The notes under the pieces were generated by a model. The model saw only the letters and a list, made by a program, of their open reading frames with translations, had not been told where the DNA came from and searched no databases. This document shows positions 22,457 through 29,935 of a DNA stretch of 33,437 nucleotides, piece by piece; position 1 is the first letter of the stretch, and every line of letters begins with the position of its first letter. Origin of the DNA: Clostridia bacterium (GTDB lineage Bacteria > Bacillota > Clostridia > Christensenellales > Aristaeellaceae); the NCBI GenBank assembly GCA_017470945.1, contig JAFUXH010000146.1, forward strand, positions 1-33,437. The letters are read 5' to 3'. A program made the position numbers and the translations under genes.

Positions 22457-23095
22457 ATGATACCCATCGAAAAAAACATTGTTGTGGTGGATGAGAACGG
22501 GACGATATTTGAATCTACCTGGCCCCAAAGAGCCAACGGTCTTGTGAAAAAAGGCAGGGCACGCTGGCTGGATGAACAGACGATCTGCCTTGCGTGTCCG
22601 CCAAAAAAGATGGAGGACAAAGAAATGGAAAACAATCAGCAAGCGGAAACCGTCACGGAACACATTGCTGAAATGGAACGAATAAAGCAGCAGCCGGACG
22701 GCAAACTGGGCGGACTCACAGTCGAAATCCTGCTGGACCGGATGGACGCCATTCGGAAAGAAATGCTTTTCATGAATGAATTGCTTTCAACGATGGAAAA
22801 CATCGCCAATCAGGGCGGCGAAGATGGCGCCGGCCACATCGCGGAAGCGACAAGTCAGGCTTTTATAGCCAGGGAAACGACCTGCCAACAGCAGCTTAGG
22901 TTCTTGGAAAAGATCTACAATGATCATTTTTCCGCCCCTTCTGAAGAGGCAAGAATGAATAGAGCGCGCATGCTCCTGGACAAAATGAACGATTTCATCC
23001 CTTGCATGAATTATTCGGAGGAGAACGGCGGCGGCAACATCGAGGCGCTGAAAGTGATTACGGCATTTTACAATGATCTGTTGAAACAAGATTAA
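22457..23095 (+). CDS. Protein with RRXRR-like N-terminus and helical C-terminus
   Basis: 212 aa. Residues 6-47 (NIVVVDENGTIFESTWPQRANGLVKKGRARW, then TICLACPP) follow the pattern of the RRXRR region found at the N-terminus of IscB-like nucleases and in stand-alone proteins: a D-x-NG turn, then R-A-x-x-L-x-x-x-GRA. No HNH or RuvC motif follows. From about residue 80 the protein is helical (EILLDRMDAIRKEMLFMNELLSTM) and ends with EALKVITAFYNDLLKQD. ATG 22457 has GGGG directly against it, a poor spacing. An internal ATG at 22625 has an excellent GGAGG 8 nt upstream and would give a 156-residue form without the RRXRR-like part, so two products are possible. The function is unknown. Confidence 0.7.
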   Translation: MIPIEKNIVVVDENGTIFESTWPQRANGLVKKGRARWLDEQTICLACPPKKMEDKEMENNQQAETVTEHIAEMERIKQQPDGKLGGLTVEILLDRMDAIRKEMLFMNELLSTMENIANQGGEDGAGHIAEATSQAFIARETTCQQQLRFLEKIYNDHFSAPSEEARMNRARMLLDKMNDFIPCMNYSEENGGGNIEALKVITAFYNDLLKQD

Positions 23096-23102
23096 CCATG
23101 AC

Positions 23103-23137
23103 ATCCCTCGGACGGATATGTCTGAGGGATATTTCAT
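23103..23137 (+). terminator. Terminator after the RRXRR-like gene
   Basis: ATCCCTCGGAC (23103-23113) pairs with GTCTGAGGGAT (23120-23130) with one mismatch, followed by a weak T-rich tail (ATTTCAT). Confidence 0.6.
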
Positions 23138-23304
23138 AAGGGGGATGCGAATGATCGGAACCCCCGAAAATGAGGGGCATCTCCTCATGAAAATCGAAGC
23201 AAAGACCGCGGTAGCGCGGTAGTATACTCAATATAAAGGTTTCCAGGGTTTAGCCCCGGCTTGCAGCGAAGGCTGGGAAAAAGGACATAGAAGGAGATGG
23301 CAAA

Positions 23305-23628
23305 ATGATCACAGTCAATATCCGATATACTGGAACCAACGGTTCCGCGCGGGCTTTTGCCGATGAGATGACCGCTTCCGGCACCGCAGCGGCAATCAGG
23401 GCGGAGGATGGGAACGTGCGATATGAGTACTACGCTCCGTTAGACGACCCCGAAACCATCCTGCTCATCGACAGCTGGAAGGATCAGGCGGCCATCGACG
23501 CTCATCATGCAACACCGATGATGAAAACCATAGCCGCTCTCCGGGAGAAGTACGACCTTCACATGACGGTGGAGCGATTTGTGAGCATCGAAGAGAACGC
23601 GGTGGATGAAAAGTTTATCAGAAAGTAG
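23305..23628 (+). CDS. ABM-domain monooxygenase-like protein (YgiN-like)
   Basis: A small dimeric ferredoxin-fold protein of 107 aa of the antibiotic-biosynthesis-monooxygenase (ABM) superfamily, whose members oxidise quinols or other aromatics without cofactors. The pattern ITVNIRYTGTNGSARAFADEM, then YEYYAPLDDPETILLIDSWKDQAAIDAHHATPMMKTI, covers the whole domain including the conserved W-x-D and HH-x-x-P region. A GAAGGAGAT ribosome site precedes the ATG. The next gene (a CMD-family protein) starts 9 nt later, so they form an operon; ABM and CMD proteins often occur together. The substrate is unknown. Confidence 0.85.
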   Translation: MITVNIRYTGTNGSARAFADEMTASGTAAAIRAEDGNVRYEYYAPLDDPETILLIDSWKDQAAIDAHHATPMMKTIAALREKYDLHMTVERFVSIEENAVDEKFIRK

Positions 23629-23637
23629 GGAGAAGTT

Positions 23638-23967
23638 ATGGAAAAGAAAATCACACAGACAGCAGGCAGAGACCAGCTCGGCGAATTCGCGCCCATGTTC
23701 GCGCATCTGAACGACGATGTGCTGTTCGGGGAGGTATGGAACGAAGAAGCCATCGACGTCAAGACCAAGTGCATCATCACGGTGGTCAGCCTGATGGCAT
23801 CCGGCATCACCGATTCCTCGTTGTCGTACCACCTTCAGAATGCCAAGAACAACGGCGTGACCAGGGAGGAAATCGCCGCGATCATTACCCATGCCACCAT
23901 GTACGTGGGCTGGCCCAAGGGCTGGGCGGTGTTCCGTCTGGCCAAAGAAATCTGGAAGGATGAATAA
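23638..23967 (+). CDS. Carboxymuconolactone decarboxylase (CMD/AhpD-like) family protein
   Basis: An all-helical protein of 109 aa covering one CMD domain. The fold signature is visible as DVKTKCIITVVSLMASGITDSSLSYHLQNAKNNGVTREEIAAIITHATMYVGWPKGWAVFRLAKE. The family includes gamma-carboxymuconolactone decarboxylase and the AhpD disulfide reductase. The CXXC of AhpD is absent here (only a lone Cys in TKCI), so peroxidase-reductase activity by that mechanism is unlikely. It lies 9 nt after the ABM gene. A role in redox or small aromatic metabolism is plausible but not proven. Confidence 0.88.
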   Translation: MEKKITQTAGRDQLGEFAPMFAHLNDDVLFGEVWNEEAIDVKTKCIITVVSLMASGITDSSLSYHLQNAKNNGVTREEIAAIITHATMYVGWPKGWAVFRLAKEIWKDE

Positions 23968-23979
23968 GAGGGCGGCATC

Positions 23980-24112
23980 ATGCCTTTTATGGAATTGGCC
24001 GCGAATCGCTATTCCGAGCGGTATTTCGACACGGGAGAAGATCGGTCAAATGCTGGCGACGGGGCGCGCGTCTCCCACCGTCTGTAACGATCATCACCTT
24101 TTGGTTCTTTGA
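23980..24112 (+). pseudogene. Nitroreductase remnant with frameshift
   Basis: From ATG 23980 the frame reads MPFMELAANRYSERYFDT, the usual start of a nitroreductase of the M-x-F-x-ELAxxRYSxRxFD type. In another frame, from about 24033, it continues REKIGQMLATGRASPTVCNDHH and then LLVL and a stop, which is the next conserved stretch (EKIxxILEAGRxAPTACNxQP). Some codons and the reading frame were lost between the two parts, and everything after about residue 50 of a 170-residue enzyme is gone. It lies between the CMD gene and the acylphosphatase gene. It is not functional as a nitroreductase. Confidence 0.8.
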
Positions 24113-24139
24113 GGACGGCAGACATTCCAGGTTTTCGAG

Positions 24140-24415
24140 ATGAAGAACATGATCCGCAAACATATCACTTTTTTTGGCTGGGTGCAGGGCGTGGGGTTCC
24201 GCTATCGCGCCCGCCATGCGGCTGAACTGTACGGCTGCACGGGCTGGGTCCGGAACGAGTGGGACGGCAGCGTCACCATGGAAATCCAGGGAGAAGAAGA
24301 GAGCATCGACCAGGTGATCCTCGCCATTGCGCGCGGAACGTATATCCGCATTGAGAACATGGACAGCCGGACGATTCCGGCAGAACCGGAAGAACGGGGA
24401 TTTCATACAAGGTAG
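24140..24415 (+). CDS. acyP: Acylphosphatase
   Basis: Hydrolyses acyl phosphates such as acetyl phosphate or carbamoyl phosphate in the cytosol. At 91 aa it has full family length. The active-site motif GWVQGVGFR gives the phosphate-binding Arg21, and GWVRNEWDGSVTMEIQG provides the catalytic Asn39. The ATG at 24140 was kept because AGG is about 8 nt upstream, but ATG 24149 is also possible. The gene follows a decayed nitroreductase and precedes an intact one, with only 34 nt before the latter. Confidence 0.92.
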   Translation: MKNMIRKHITFFGWVQGVGFRYRARHAAELYGCTGWVRNEWDGSVTMEIQGEEESIDQVILAIARGTYIRIENMDSRTIPAEPEERGFHTR

Positions 24416-24449
24416 CCGCAAACCCAGCGGCAAAAACAGGAGGCAGAAA

Positions 24450-24947
24450 ATGAACGAGATCTTTCATCGGGTCAGTGTCAGGAAGTTTGAACAGAAGCCG
24501 GTGGAGCAGGAAAAAATCATCCAGATCCTGCGGGCGGGCATGCAGGCCCCTTCCACCGGGGATCAGAGGCCCTGGGAATTCTACGTGGTCACCAATCGGG
24601 AGAAGATCGTCGCGCTGTCCAAATGCCACAAGTACGCGGGCTGTGCCGCCAACGCGCCGGTGCTCATCGTGCCGGTGTATCGCAAGGAGGGCGTATGGCT
24701 GCCGGAATACGAGCAGATCGATATGGCCATCGCCCAGGAAAATATCTGGCTGGAGACCGATTCTCTGGACCTGGGCGGCGTGTGGCTGGGCATCGCGCCC
24801 ATGCAGGATCGGATGGACAAGGTGGCGGAGATCCTGGAATTGCCCAAGAACGTGACCGCGTTTTCGATCTTTGTGCTGGGCTATCCTGCGGAGCAGCGGG
24901 CTCAGGAGGATCGGTTTGACGCTTCCCGGATTCACTGGATCGAATAA
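24450..24947 (+). CDS. Nitroreductase family protein (FMN-dependent)
   Basis: A flavoprotein of 165 aa that would use NAD(P)H to reduce nitro groups, quinones or related compounds. FEQKPVEQEKIIQILRAGMQAPSTGDQRPWEFYVV near the N-terminus carries FMN-binding residues, and LGGVWLGIAP with FSIFVLGYPAE forms the C-terminal part. The R-S-V-R-K-F opening (RVSVRKFE) is standard. ACAGGAGG lies 6 nt before ATG 24450. It is likely transcribed with the upstream acylphosphatase. The intact enzyme is of a different nitroreductase subtype from the remnant at 23980. Confidence 0.9.
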   Translation: MNEIFHRVSVRKFEQKPVEQEKIIQILRAGMQAPSTGDQRPWEFYVVTNREKIVALSKCHKYAGCAANAPVLIVPVYRKEGVWLPEYEQIDMAIAQENIWLETDSLDLGGVWLGIAPMQDRMDKVAEILELPKNVTAFSIFVLGYPAEQRAQEDRFDASRIHWIE

Positions 24948-24998
24948 AGGGCGTCGGCGGCAGATCCTTGCGTGACAGATTAAAGGCTGGGAAAAAGA

Positions 24999-25382
24999 AT
25001 GGAATGGATTTGGTACATCCTTGCGTCGCTGGGAGCGGGCGTTGGCACCGGGCTGGCGGGGCTGTCCGCCGCCATCCTGATGTGGGGCATGGGCGATGCC
25101 GCTGCCGCGCTGGTGGGCATTCCCTTCGGAAAGCACAAAGCGGCCTTCCCGCCCGTAAACGGGAAAAAATCCTGGGAAGGCACGGGGGCGATGCTGATTG
25201 CCAGTTTCCTGGCGGGATTTTTCCTGCTTCACTTTTCCAGTGGATATCCCTCCGCCATGATCCTGCCCGGGGTATGGGTCGGCGCCATCGTCGGCGCGGG
25301 AACAGAGCTGCTGTCCCCTTCGGATTGGGACACGGTGACCGTGCCCGTCGCGATTCTGATCGTTTTGCTGTTGCTTGTGTGA
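24999..25382 (+). CDS. Small membrane protein, apparent chimera of two families
   Basis: 127 aa with about four hydrophobic helices. Residues 1-25 (WYILASLGAGVGTGLAGLSAA) look like the start of a TauE/SafE-type permease. From about residue 26 on, WGMGDAAAALVGIPFGKHK and NGKKSWEGTGAML are the cytidylyltransferase/dolichol-kinase-like (Sec59/CdsA-type) active region, which in complete proteins follows about 90-100 more residues of membrane helices. An in-frame deletion between two neighbouring genes would produce this. The ribosome site is weak. The Asp-dependent kinase/cytidylyltransferase motif is kept, but without the N-terminal half the protein is probably not a full enzyme. The stop at 25382 lies just before the hydrolase gene. 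Confidence 0.7.
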   Translation: MEWIWYILASLGAGVGTGLAGLSAAILMWGMGDAAAALVGIPFGKHKAAFPPVNGKKSWEGTGAMLIASFLAGFFLLHFSSGYPSAMILPGVWVGAIVGAGTELLSPSDWDTVTVPVAILIVLLLLV

Positions 25383-25396
25383 TGAAGGAGAAGCAG

Positions 25397-26236
25397 ATGA
25401 AGATCAAACTGAAGCCGGATCAGGATATCGCTGTTCAGAAGCGCAGGATAGGTCGCGTGCCCACGCTGATCCTTCGTCCTGCCCGCCGTTCCTCCGTTCC
25501 GGTTTCCATCCTCTGGATTCATGGCGGGGGATACGTCACCGGCATGAAGGAAATGGTGTTCATGAGCCGGGCGGCTGATCTGGTGAAAAAATACGGCGTG
25601 ACCGTCTATTCCCCCGGATACCATCTGGCCTGGCAAAAGCCCTATCCCGCCGCCGTGAACGACTGTTATCAAGTGCTGGAATATATGAACAAGCAGCCGG
25701 ATACGATCATGGTGGGCGGGGAAAGCGCGGGCGGCGGGCTGGCCGTGGCGGTGTGCATGATGGCAAGGGACAGGGGCATCCAGGTCGCGTTTCAGATGCC
25801 GCTGTATCCCATGATCAGCAACATCGACACCGAAAGCTCCCGGAACAATCACGGCAAGGTGTGGAACACGCGAAGGAACCATTTCGGCTGGCGGCTGTAT
25901 TTGCGCATGGACGCTAAAAAAGCGGTATCGCCCTATGCCGCCCCGGCGCATCAAACGGATTACACCCATCTGCCGCCCTGCTATACCTTTGTCGGCGATG
26001 GAGAACCGTTTTACGCTGAAACGCTGGCGTACGTGGAGAATTTGAAAGCGGCGGGCGTGGAAGCGGCGGTGGACGTGTATCCCACCGATATGCACGCTTT
26101 TGACATGTTGAAAGATGACGCTTTGAGCCGGGAAGCCGTTCAAAAGTTTGAGCGCCAATTTGAGAAGGCACTGCGTTGTAAGGGGAGCAAAAGGACGCAT
26201 GCCGCCATCTGTGACGATGCTTCTCGCTGCGATTGA
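25397..26236 (+). CDS. Alpha/beta hydrolase (fold-3 esterase/acetylase type)
   Basis: A cytosolic serine hydrolase of 279 aa of the hormone-sensitive-lipase-like group. The oxyanion motif HGGG is at residues 42-45, the nucleophile Ser110 lies in GESAGGG, and the C-terminal DVYPTDMHAFDML holds the likely catalytic His, with the Asp in VGDGEPF before it. ATG 25397 was chosen because GAAGGAG lies 6 nt upstream; ATG 25382 is in frame but lacks a site. The last 20 or so residues (CKGSKRTHAAICDDASRCD) look unlike the family and may be read-through into former non-coding DNA. An esterase acting on small acyl esters is likely; the natural substrate is unknown. Confidence 0.88.
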   Translation: MKIKLKPDQDIAVQKRRIGRVPTLILRPARRSSVPVSILWIHGGGYVTGMKEMVFMSRAADLVKKYGVTVYSPGYHLAWQKPYPAAVNDCYQVLEYMNKQPDTIMVGGESAGGGLAVAVCMMARDRGIQVAFQMPLYPMISNIDTESSRNNHGKVWNTRRNHFGWRLYLRMDAKKAVSPYAAPAHQTDYTHLPPCYTFVGDGEPFYAETLAYVENLKAAGVEAAVDVYPTDMHAFDMLKDDALSREAVQKFERQFEKALRCKGSKRTHAAICDDASRCD

Positions 26237-26475
26237 TGCGGCTGGGGCCACAGATCCGCTTGCCCCTCGTAACCCCGTTCCACATACCGGTATCGAACGG
26301 ATGAACAAACCGACAACGGCTGTGGGTGGAGCCTTTCTGGAACCGTTTTGCGATAGAAGGTGGGAACCTATCCACAGCATTCCCAACAGTGCAGCGTTTG
26401 GAGAGGAACTGATAAACTGCCGCGCTGTCATATTATCGGCGAATGGCAGCCGACGTAGAAGAGGAGGAGTGAGGG

Positions 26476-27171
26476 ATGATAGCCAATAAGCGGGATCTGG
26501 GTGGGTTGATTGCCAAAGATGGAAGAAAAATCAAGCCTGGACTGTTGATCCGTTCCGCCCATCTGTTTCAGGCCGAGGAACATGATTTGGCGGGCGTTTC
26601 CGCTGTGATCGATCTTCGCACACCGGGCGAACGGCGGGAAGCCCCGGACAAAACCTATGGCCGTTCCTATTTGCCGCTGCCGATCTTCGATGATTCCGCC
26701 ATCGGCATCAGCCATGAAAGCGGGGCGGCGGAGCAGATGATCCCGGACATGAGCGTGCTGTACGGGCGGATGATGACGGAATGCGCGGATGCCTTTTCCG
26801 TGGTGCTCCGAACGATCATACGCCACGATTTTTCCACCGGGGCCATGCTATGGCACTGCACGGAGGGCAAGGACCGCTGCGGCATGACTACGGCCCTGGT
26901 GCTGGACATGCTGGGCGTGGATCGGGATACCATGATGGCGGATTATCTGAAAACCAATCGGATCAATCTTCCCAAGGCCGTTGCCATCCGCGAGCGCCTG
27001 GCAAAGGATCGTGGCACAGCCTTTGCCGACAGCGTGTATCAGGCGTATATCGCCGATGAAAAATACCTGAAAGCCGCCTGGGAAGCCATGGGCGATCATT
27101 ATTTTGACCGGCTGCGCATCACGGCGAACGAAATCAACGCATTCCGGGATCAAGTGCTATCCGTTGACTGA
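26476..27171 (+). CDS. Protein tyrosine/serine phosphatase (Y_phosphatase3 type)
   Basis: A cysteine-based phosphatase of 231 aa. The P-loop HCTEGKDRCG places the catalytic Cys128 and Arg134 (C-x5-R). The N-terminal NKRDLGGLIAKDGRKIKPGLLIRSAHL and VIDLRTPGERREAPD are the family's usual start, with the general-acid region in the middle. Members act on phosphotyrosine or on phosphoinositides in other bacteria; the substrate here is unknown. GAGGAGG precedes the ATG. The 239 bases upstream hold no recognisable gene. The GNAT gene follows within 21 nt, so they are probably co-transcribed. Confidence 0.9.
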   Translation: MIANKRDLGGLIAKDGRKIKPGLLIRSAHLFQAEEHDLAGVSAVIDLRTPGERREAPDKTYGRSYLPLPIFDDSAIGISHESGAAEQMIPDMSVLYGRMMTECADAFSVVLRTIIRHDFSTGAMLWHCTEGKDRCGMTTALVLDMLGVDRDTMMADYLKTNRINLPKAVAIRERLAKDRGTAFADSVYQAYIADEKYLKAAWEAMGDHYFDRLRITANEINAFRDQVLSVD

Positions 27172-27192
27172 AACAATGACAGGAGGCTCCCC

Positions 27193-27633
27193 TTGAACGA
27201 TTGCGAAATCCTGCGGGCGCAGGAGGAATGGCAGCGGGCCGGCGCTTATTCTGTCCGCATTCAGGGCATGAACCGTCAGCACCACATTTCCCTGCGGGAA
27301 GAATTTGACGCGCACGACGGGGAAGGAACAAGATATATCGTCGTTCTGGATCAGGGTTACCCCATCGCGACCTGCCGCTTCTACGAAATTGAGCCCGACG
27401 CCGTAACCCTTGGCCGGGTGGTCGTCCTGCCGGAATACCGGGGAAGGGAGATCGGGCGCAGAACGGTCACAGAGGCGGAAAAATGGATCGGGGAGCTTGG
27501 TTATCGGAAGATCCTGATTGACAGCCGCACCGTTGCCGTCGGCTTTTATGAAAAGCTTGGATATGCGCGCGACAACGACGAGGTCGTGAAAAGCGGCGTC
27601 TTTGATTGCGTTCGGATGAGAAAGATCATATAA
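27193..27633 (+). CDS. GNAT family N-acetyltransferase
   Basis: 146 aa with the acetyl-CoA binding core: LGRVVVLPEYRGREIGRRTV corresponds to motif A (V-x-P-x-x-R-G-x-G-I-G, here with E replacing one Gly: RGREIGRR), followed by AEKWIGELGYRKILIDSRTVAVGFYEKLGY. Translation begins at TTG 27193, with AGGAGG 6 nt upstream and no nearby ATG. It follows the phosphatase by 21 nt and precedes the sugar acetyltransferase by 43 nt. The substrate cannot be told; small amines or proteins are possible. Confidence 0.87.
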   Translation: MNDCEILRAQEEWQRAGAYSVRIQGMNRQHHISLREEFDAHDGEGTRYIVVLDQGYPIATCRFYEIEPDAVTLGRVVVLPEYRGREIGRRTVTEAEKWIGELGYRKILIDSRTVAVGFYEKLGYARDNDEVVKSGVFDCVRMRKII

Positions 27634-27676
27634 GTTTGACGTTCAGAAATGAAGCAAAACCCGGAGGAGGAAAACC

Positions 27677-28342
27677 ATGAACAATATTGAAAGACGAGAT
27701 CGGCAGCTCCTTTACATTTCGGATGAAGCCGTATTTGAGGAGCAGAAAAAATGCCGCGCGATCCTCCAAAAACTGAATTTTATGGATCGCGCGGATTTTG
27801 AGGGGATTGCTGCCGTTGCAAAGGAGCTGCTGGGTTCCTCGGAAGGCGCGTTTATCAATCCGCCGTTTTACTGCGATTATGGCAGCCACATCCATGTGGG
27901 AAAGAATTTTTTCGCGAACTATAACTGTACGATCATTGACGTCGCGCCGGTCACGATCGGCGATAACTGTCAAATGGCGCCCAATGTGGCGATTTATACC
28001 GCCGGGCATCCGGTGCATCCCGCCGCGCGAAATACGGCCTACGAATACGGTATCGAGGTCACGATTGGCAATAACGTCTGGATCGGCGGGAACACGGTGA
28101 TCCTGCCGGGCGTGCACATCGGGGATAACACGGTCATCGGCGCCGGCAGCGTCGTCACGAAGGATGTTCCCGCCTGGCGCGTGGCCGCCGGGAACCCCTG
28201 CCGGGTCATCCGGGAGATCACCGAGGAAGACAGAAATTATTATTTCAGGCATATCCCCATTGACAGTGAAGCGCTTCGGCATATGCGGCAGATGTGGGAA
28301 AGCGGCAGCGATCCCATCCGGTTCCCATCGGCTGAACGTTGA
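27677..28342 (+). CDS. Sugar O-acetyltransferase (Maa/LacA, left-handed beta-helix)
   Basis: Transfers acetyl from acetyl-CoA to a sugar hydroxyl. The 221 aa comprise an N-terminal helical cap (about 1-60), then hexapeptide repeats from about 65 to 175 (IHVGKNFFANYNCTIID, VTIGDNCQMAPNVAIY, VTIGNNVWIGGNTVILPG, IGDNTVIGAGSVVTKDVP). The conserved catalytic His is in TAGHPVHP. A GGAGGAGG ribosome site precedes ATG 27677. The C-terminal 40 residues (YYFRHIPIDSEALRHM) extend past the usual maltose acetyltransferase length and look helical. The function is probably sugar detoxification or cell-surface carbohydrate acetylation, by family analogy. Confidence 0.9.
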   Translation: MNNIERRDRQLLYISDEAVFEEQKKCRAILQKLNFMDRADFEGIAAVAKELLGSSEGAFINPPFYCDYGSHIHVGKNFFANYNCTIIDVAPVTIGDNCQMAPNVAIYTAGHPVHPAARNTAYEYGIEVTIGNNVWIGGNTVILPGVHIGDNTVIGAGSVVTKDVPAWRVAAGNPCRVIREITEEDRNYYFRHIPIDSEALRHMRQMWESGSDPIRFPSAER

Positions 28343-28457
28343 TGGATTTTCAGGCGCACGAATGCCAAGGCAGGGCCGTTTTTCCCCATCAAAGGATATT
28401 CAAGGGCGGGAAGGCGAATGAAGAGAAAATACATGAAATCAATAAAGTATTTATGAA

Positions 28458-28513
28458 TTGTTCATGGATGAACTGCAAATGGATGGTTTTTTGTTAACAA
28501 AGCCAATGAACAA
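28458..28513 (+). promoter_or_regulatory. Palindrome cluster upstream of the aldo/keto reductase gene
   Basis: In the 247-base gap before the reductase gene, three symmetric elements lie together: GTTCAT-GG-ATGAAC (28460-28473), TTGTTAACAA (28491-28500), and a spaced 8-bp pair TTGTTCAT (28458-28465) with ATGAACAA (28506-28513). They look like operator half-sites. No clear -35/-10 pair was seen. Confidence 0.4.
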
Positions 28514-28589
28514 ATGTCCGGGACGGAGAAATGGGTGAAGAAATTTCTTTCACTGAGTTACGGACCCACAAAATGAGAGGAGAATGGAT

Positions 28590-29711
28590 ATGAAAAAGCT
28601 CGGATTTGGCCTCATGCGGATGCCGGTGAACGGCCCCATGAACCAGGCGGATGTGGATGTGGAGCAGGTCAAAAAAATGGTGGATCTGTTCATCGAAAAT
28701 GGTTTCACCTATTTTGATACCGCGTGGATGTATAACAACTTTGCCAGCGAAGGCGTGGCAAAGGCTGCGCTGGTGGATCGTTACCCGCGGGATCGCTTTA
28801 CCCTGGCCACCAAGCTGCACAACGCCTTCTTCAACAGCTTTGAGGATCGGGACAAGATATTCAACGAGCAGCTGCGCAAGACCGGCGCGGGTTATTTTGA
28901 TTACTACCTGCTTCATGGCATCGAGGCCGGCAGTTATCCCCACTTTGAAAAATTCGATTGCTTCAGCTGGCTGCTGGAAAAGAAAGCCCAGGGGCTGGTG
29001 AAGCACGCCGGCTTTTCCTTCCACGATTCGCCGGAATTGCTGGATGAAATCTTAACGAAGCACCCTGAAATGGAATTCGTGCAATTGCAGATCAATTACC
29101 TGGATTGGGAAAGCCCATGGATTCAGTCCCGCAAGGTGTATGAAACGGCGGTCAAGCATGGGAAGCCCGTGATCGTCATGGAGCCGGTGAAGGGCGGCAC
29201 GCTGGCCAAGGTGCCGCCGGAAGCGGAAAAGCTGCTGAAAGCTGCCGCGCCCAATCTGTCCGTGCCTTCCTGGGCCATTCGCTTCGCCGCCAGCCTGCCT
29301 GGCGTGATGATGGTTCTCTCCGGCATGAGCAGCATTGCGCAAATGGAAGATAACCTGAGCTATATGAAGGATTTTCAGCCCCTTTCAGAAGCTGACGTGG
29401 CGCTGACAAAGCAAGTCGCCGCCATCATCAACGCCCAGATCGCCGTCCCCTGCACGGGCTGCGCCTACTGCACAAGCGGCTGCCCCATGCAAATCGCCAT
29501 TCCCAAGTATTTCAGCCTGTACAACGAGGATATGCGCGAAAACCTGGCGGAAAAAGGCTGGACGGTGAACTTTACCAACTACGATAAGCTGACGGAAAAA
29601 TTCGGGAAAGCGGGCGATTGCATCGGCTGCGGTCAGTGCGAAAGCGTTTGCCCCCAGCACCTGCCTATCATCGAAAAGCTGCGGGATGTTTCCGCTCATT
29701 TCGATCATTGA
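28590..29711 (+). CDS. Aldo/keto reductase with C-terminal [4Fe-4S] domain
   Basis: 373 aa. An AKR barrel (about 1-265) carries the catalytic tetrad Asp43, Tyr48, Lys75 and His109 (YFDTAWMY, ATKLHN, YYLLHG). The C-terminal domain has two ferredoxin-like Cys sets: C288-x2-C-x2-C-x3-C (PCTGCAYCTSGCP) and C344-x2-C-x2-C-x3-C (CIGCGQCESVCP). Such proteins are common in anaerobes and probably couple NAD(P)H or ferredoxin electrons to carbonyl reduction. The substrate is unknown. ATG 28590 was chosen because AGGAG lies 7 nt upstream. A possible partner is the downstream ferredoxin-like gene at 29936, which has its own promoter. Confidence 0.9.
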   Translation: MKKLGFGLMRMPVNGPMNQADVDVEQVKKMVDLFIENGFTYFDTAWMYNNFASEGVAKAALVDRYPRDRFTLATKLHNAFFNSFEDRDKIFNEQLRKTGAGYFDYYLLHGIEAGSYPHFEKFDCFSWLLEKKAQGLVKHAGFSFHDSPELLDEILTKHPEMEFVQLQINYLDWESPWIQSRKVYETAVKHGKPVIVMEPVKGGTLAKVPPEAEKLLKAAAPNLSVPSWAIRFAASLPGVMMVLSGMSSIAQMEDNLSYMKDFQPLSEADVALTKQVAAIINAQIAVPCTGCAYCTSGCPMQIAIPKYFSLYNEDMRENLAEKGWTVNFTNYDKLTEKFGKAGDCIGCGQCESVCPQHLPIIEKLRDVSAHFDH

Positions 29712-29861
29712 TCTTGTGGCCGATCAGAGCAAGAAACGACCGGGCATGCAATTCAGATGGAATCGGGGCCAGGGGATCAGATCAGTGAGATGGGCAGGGG
29801 CATCCACGGGTCTTCTTTCTTCCCGGCAGCAGCCTCTATTACACAAAATTTCTTTTTGCGG

Positions 29862-29904
29862 TGTATCTTCAGATACAGATTTATACGAAAAACACCTGTA
29901 TAAT
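29862..29904 (+). promoter_or_regulatory. Promoter with 16-bp palindrome before the ferredoxin-like gene
   Basis: TATAAT at 29899-29904 has no good -35. Instead a perfect palindrome, TGTATCT-TC-AGATACA (29862-29877), sits about 21 bp upstream, where an activator or repressor would bind. The 5' leader to GTG 29936 is about 25 nt. Control by an unknown regulator is likely. Confidence 0.5.
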
Positions 29905-29935
29905 CAAGCCGTAACAAGAGAAGGAGGCGATCCGC

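Noticed and set aside
23138-23304. Possible regulatory RNA in the leader of the ABM gene (short GC hairpins, CCGCGGTAGCGCGG)
   Set aside because: No known riboswitch pattern and no good -35/-10 pair could be fixed, so it is not reported as a feature.
26237-26475. Open frame continuing from the hydrolase end toward the phosphatase gene
   Set aside because: Composition is unlike a protein and no ribosome site fits; the stretch holds no gene that I can support.
29712-29861. Gap between the aldo/keto reductase and ferredoxin-like genes searched for a terminator or small gene
   Set aside because: Only weak short inverted repeats were seen and no small frame with a ribosome site.
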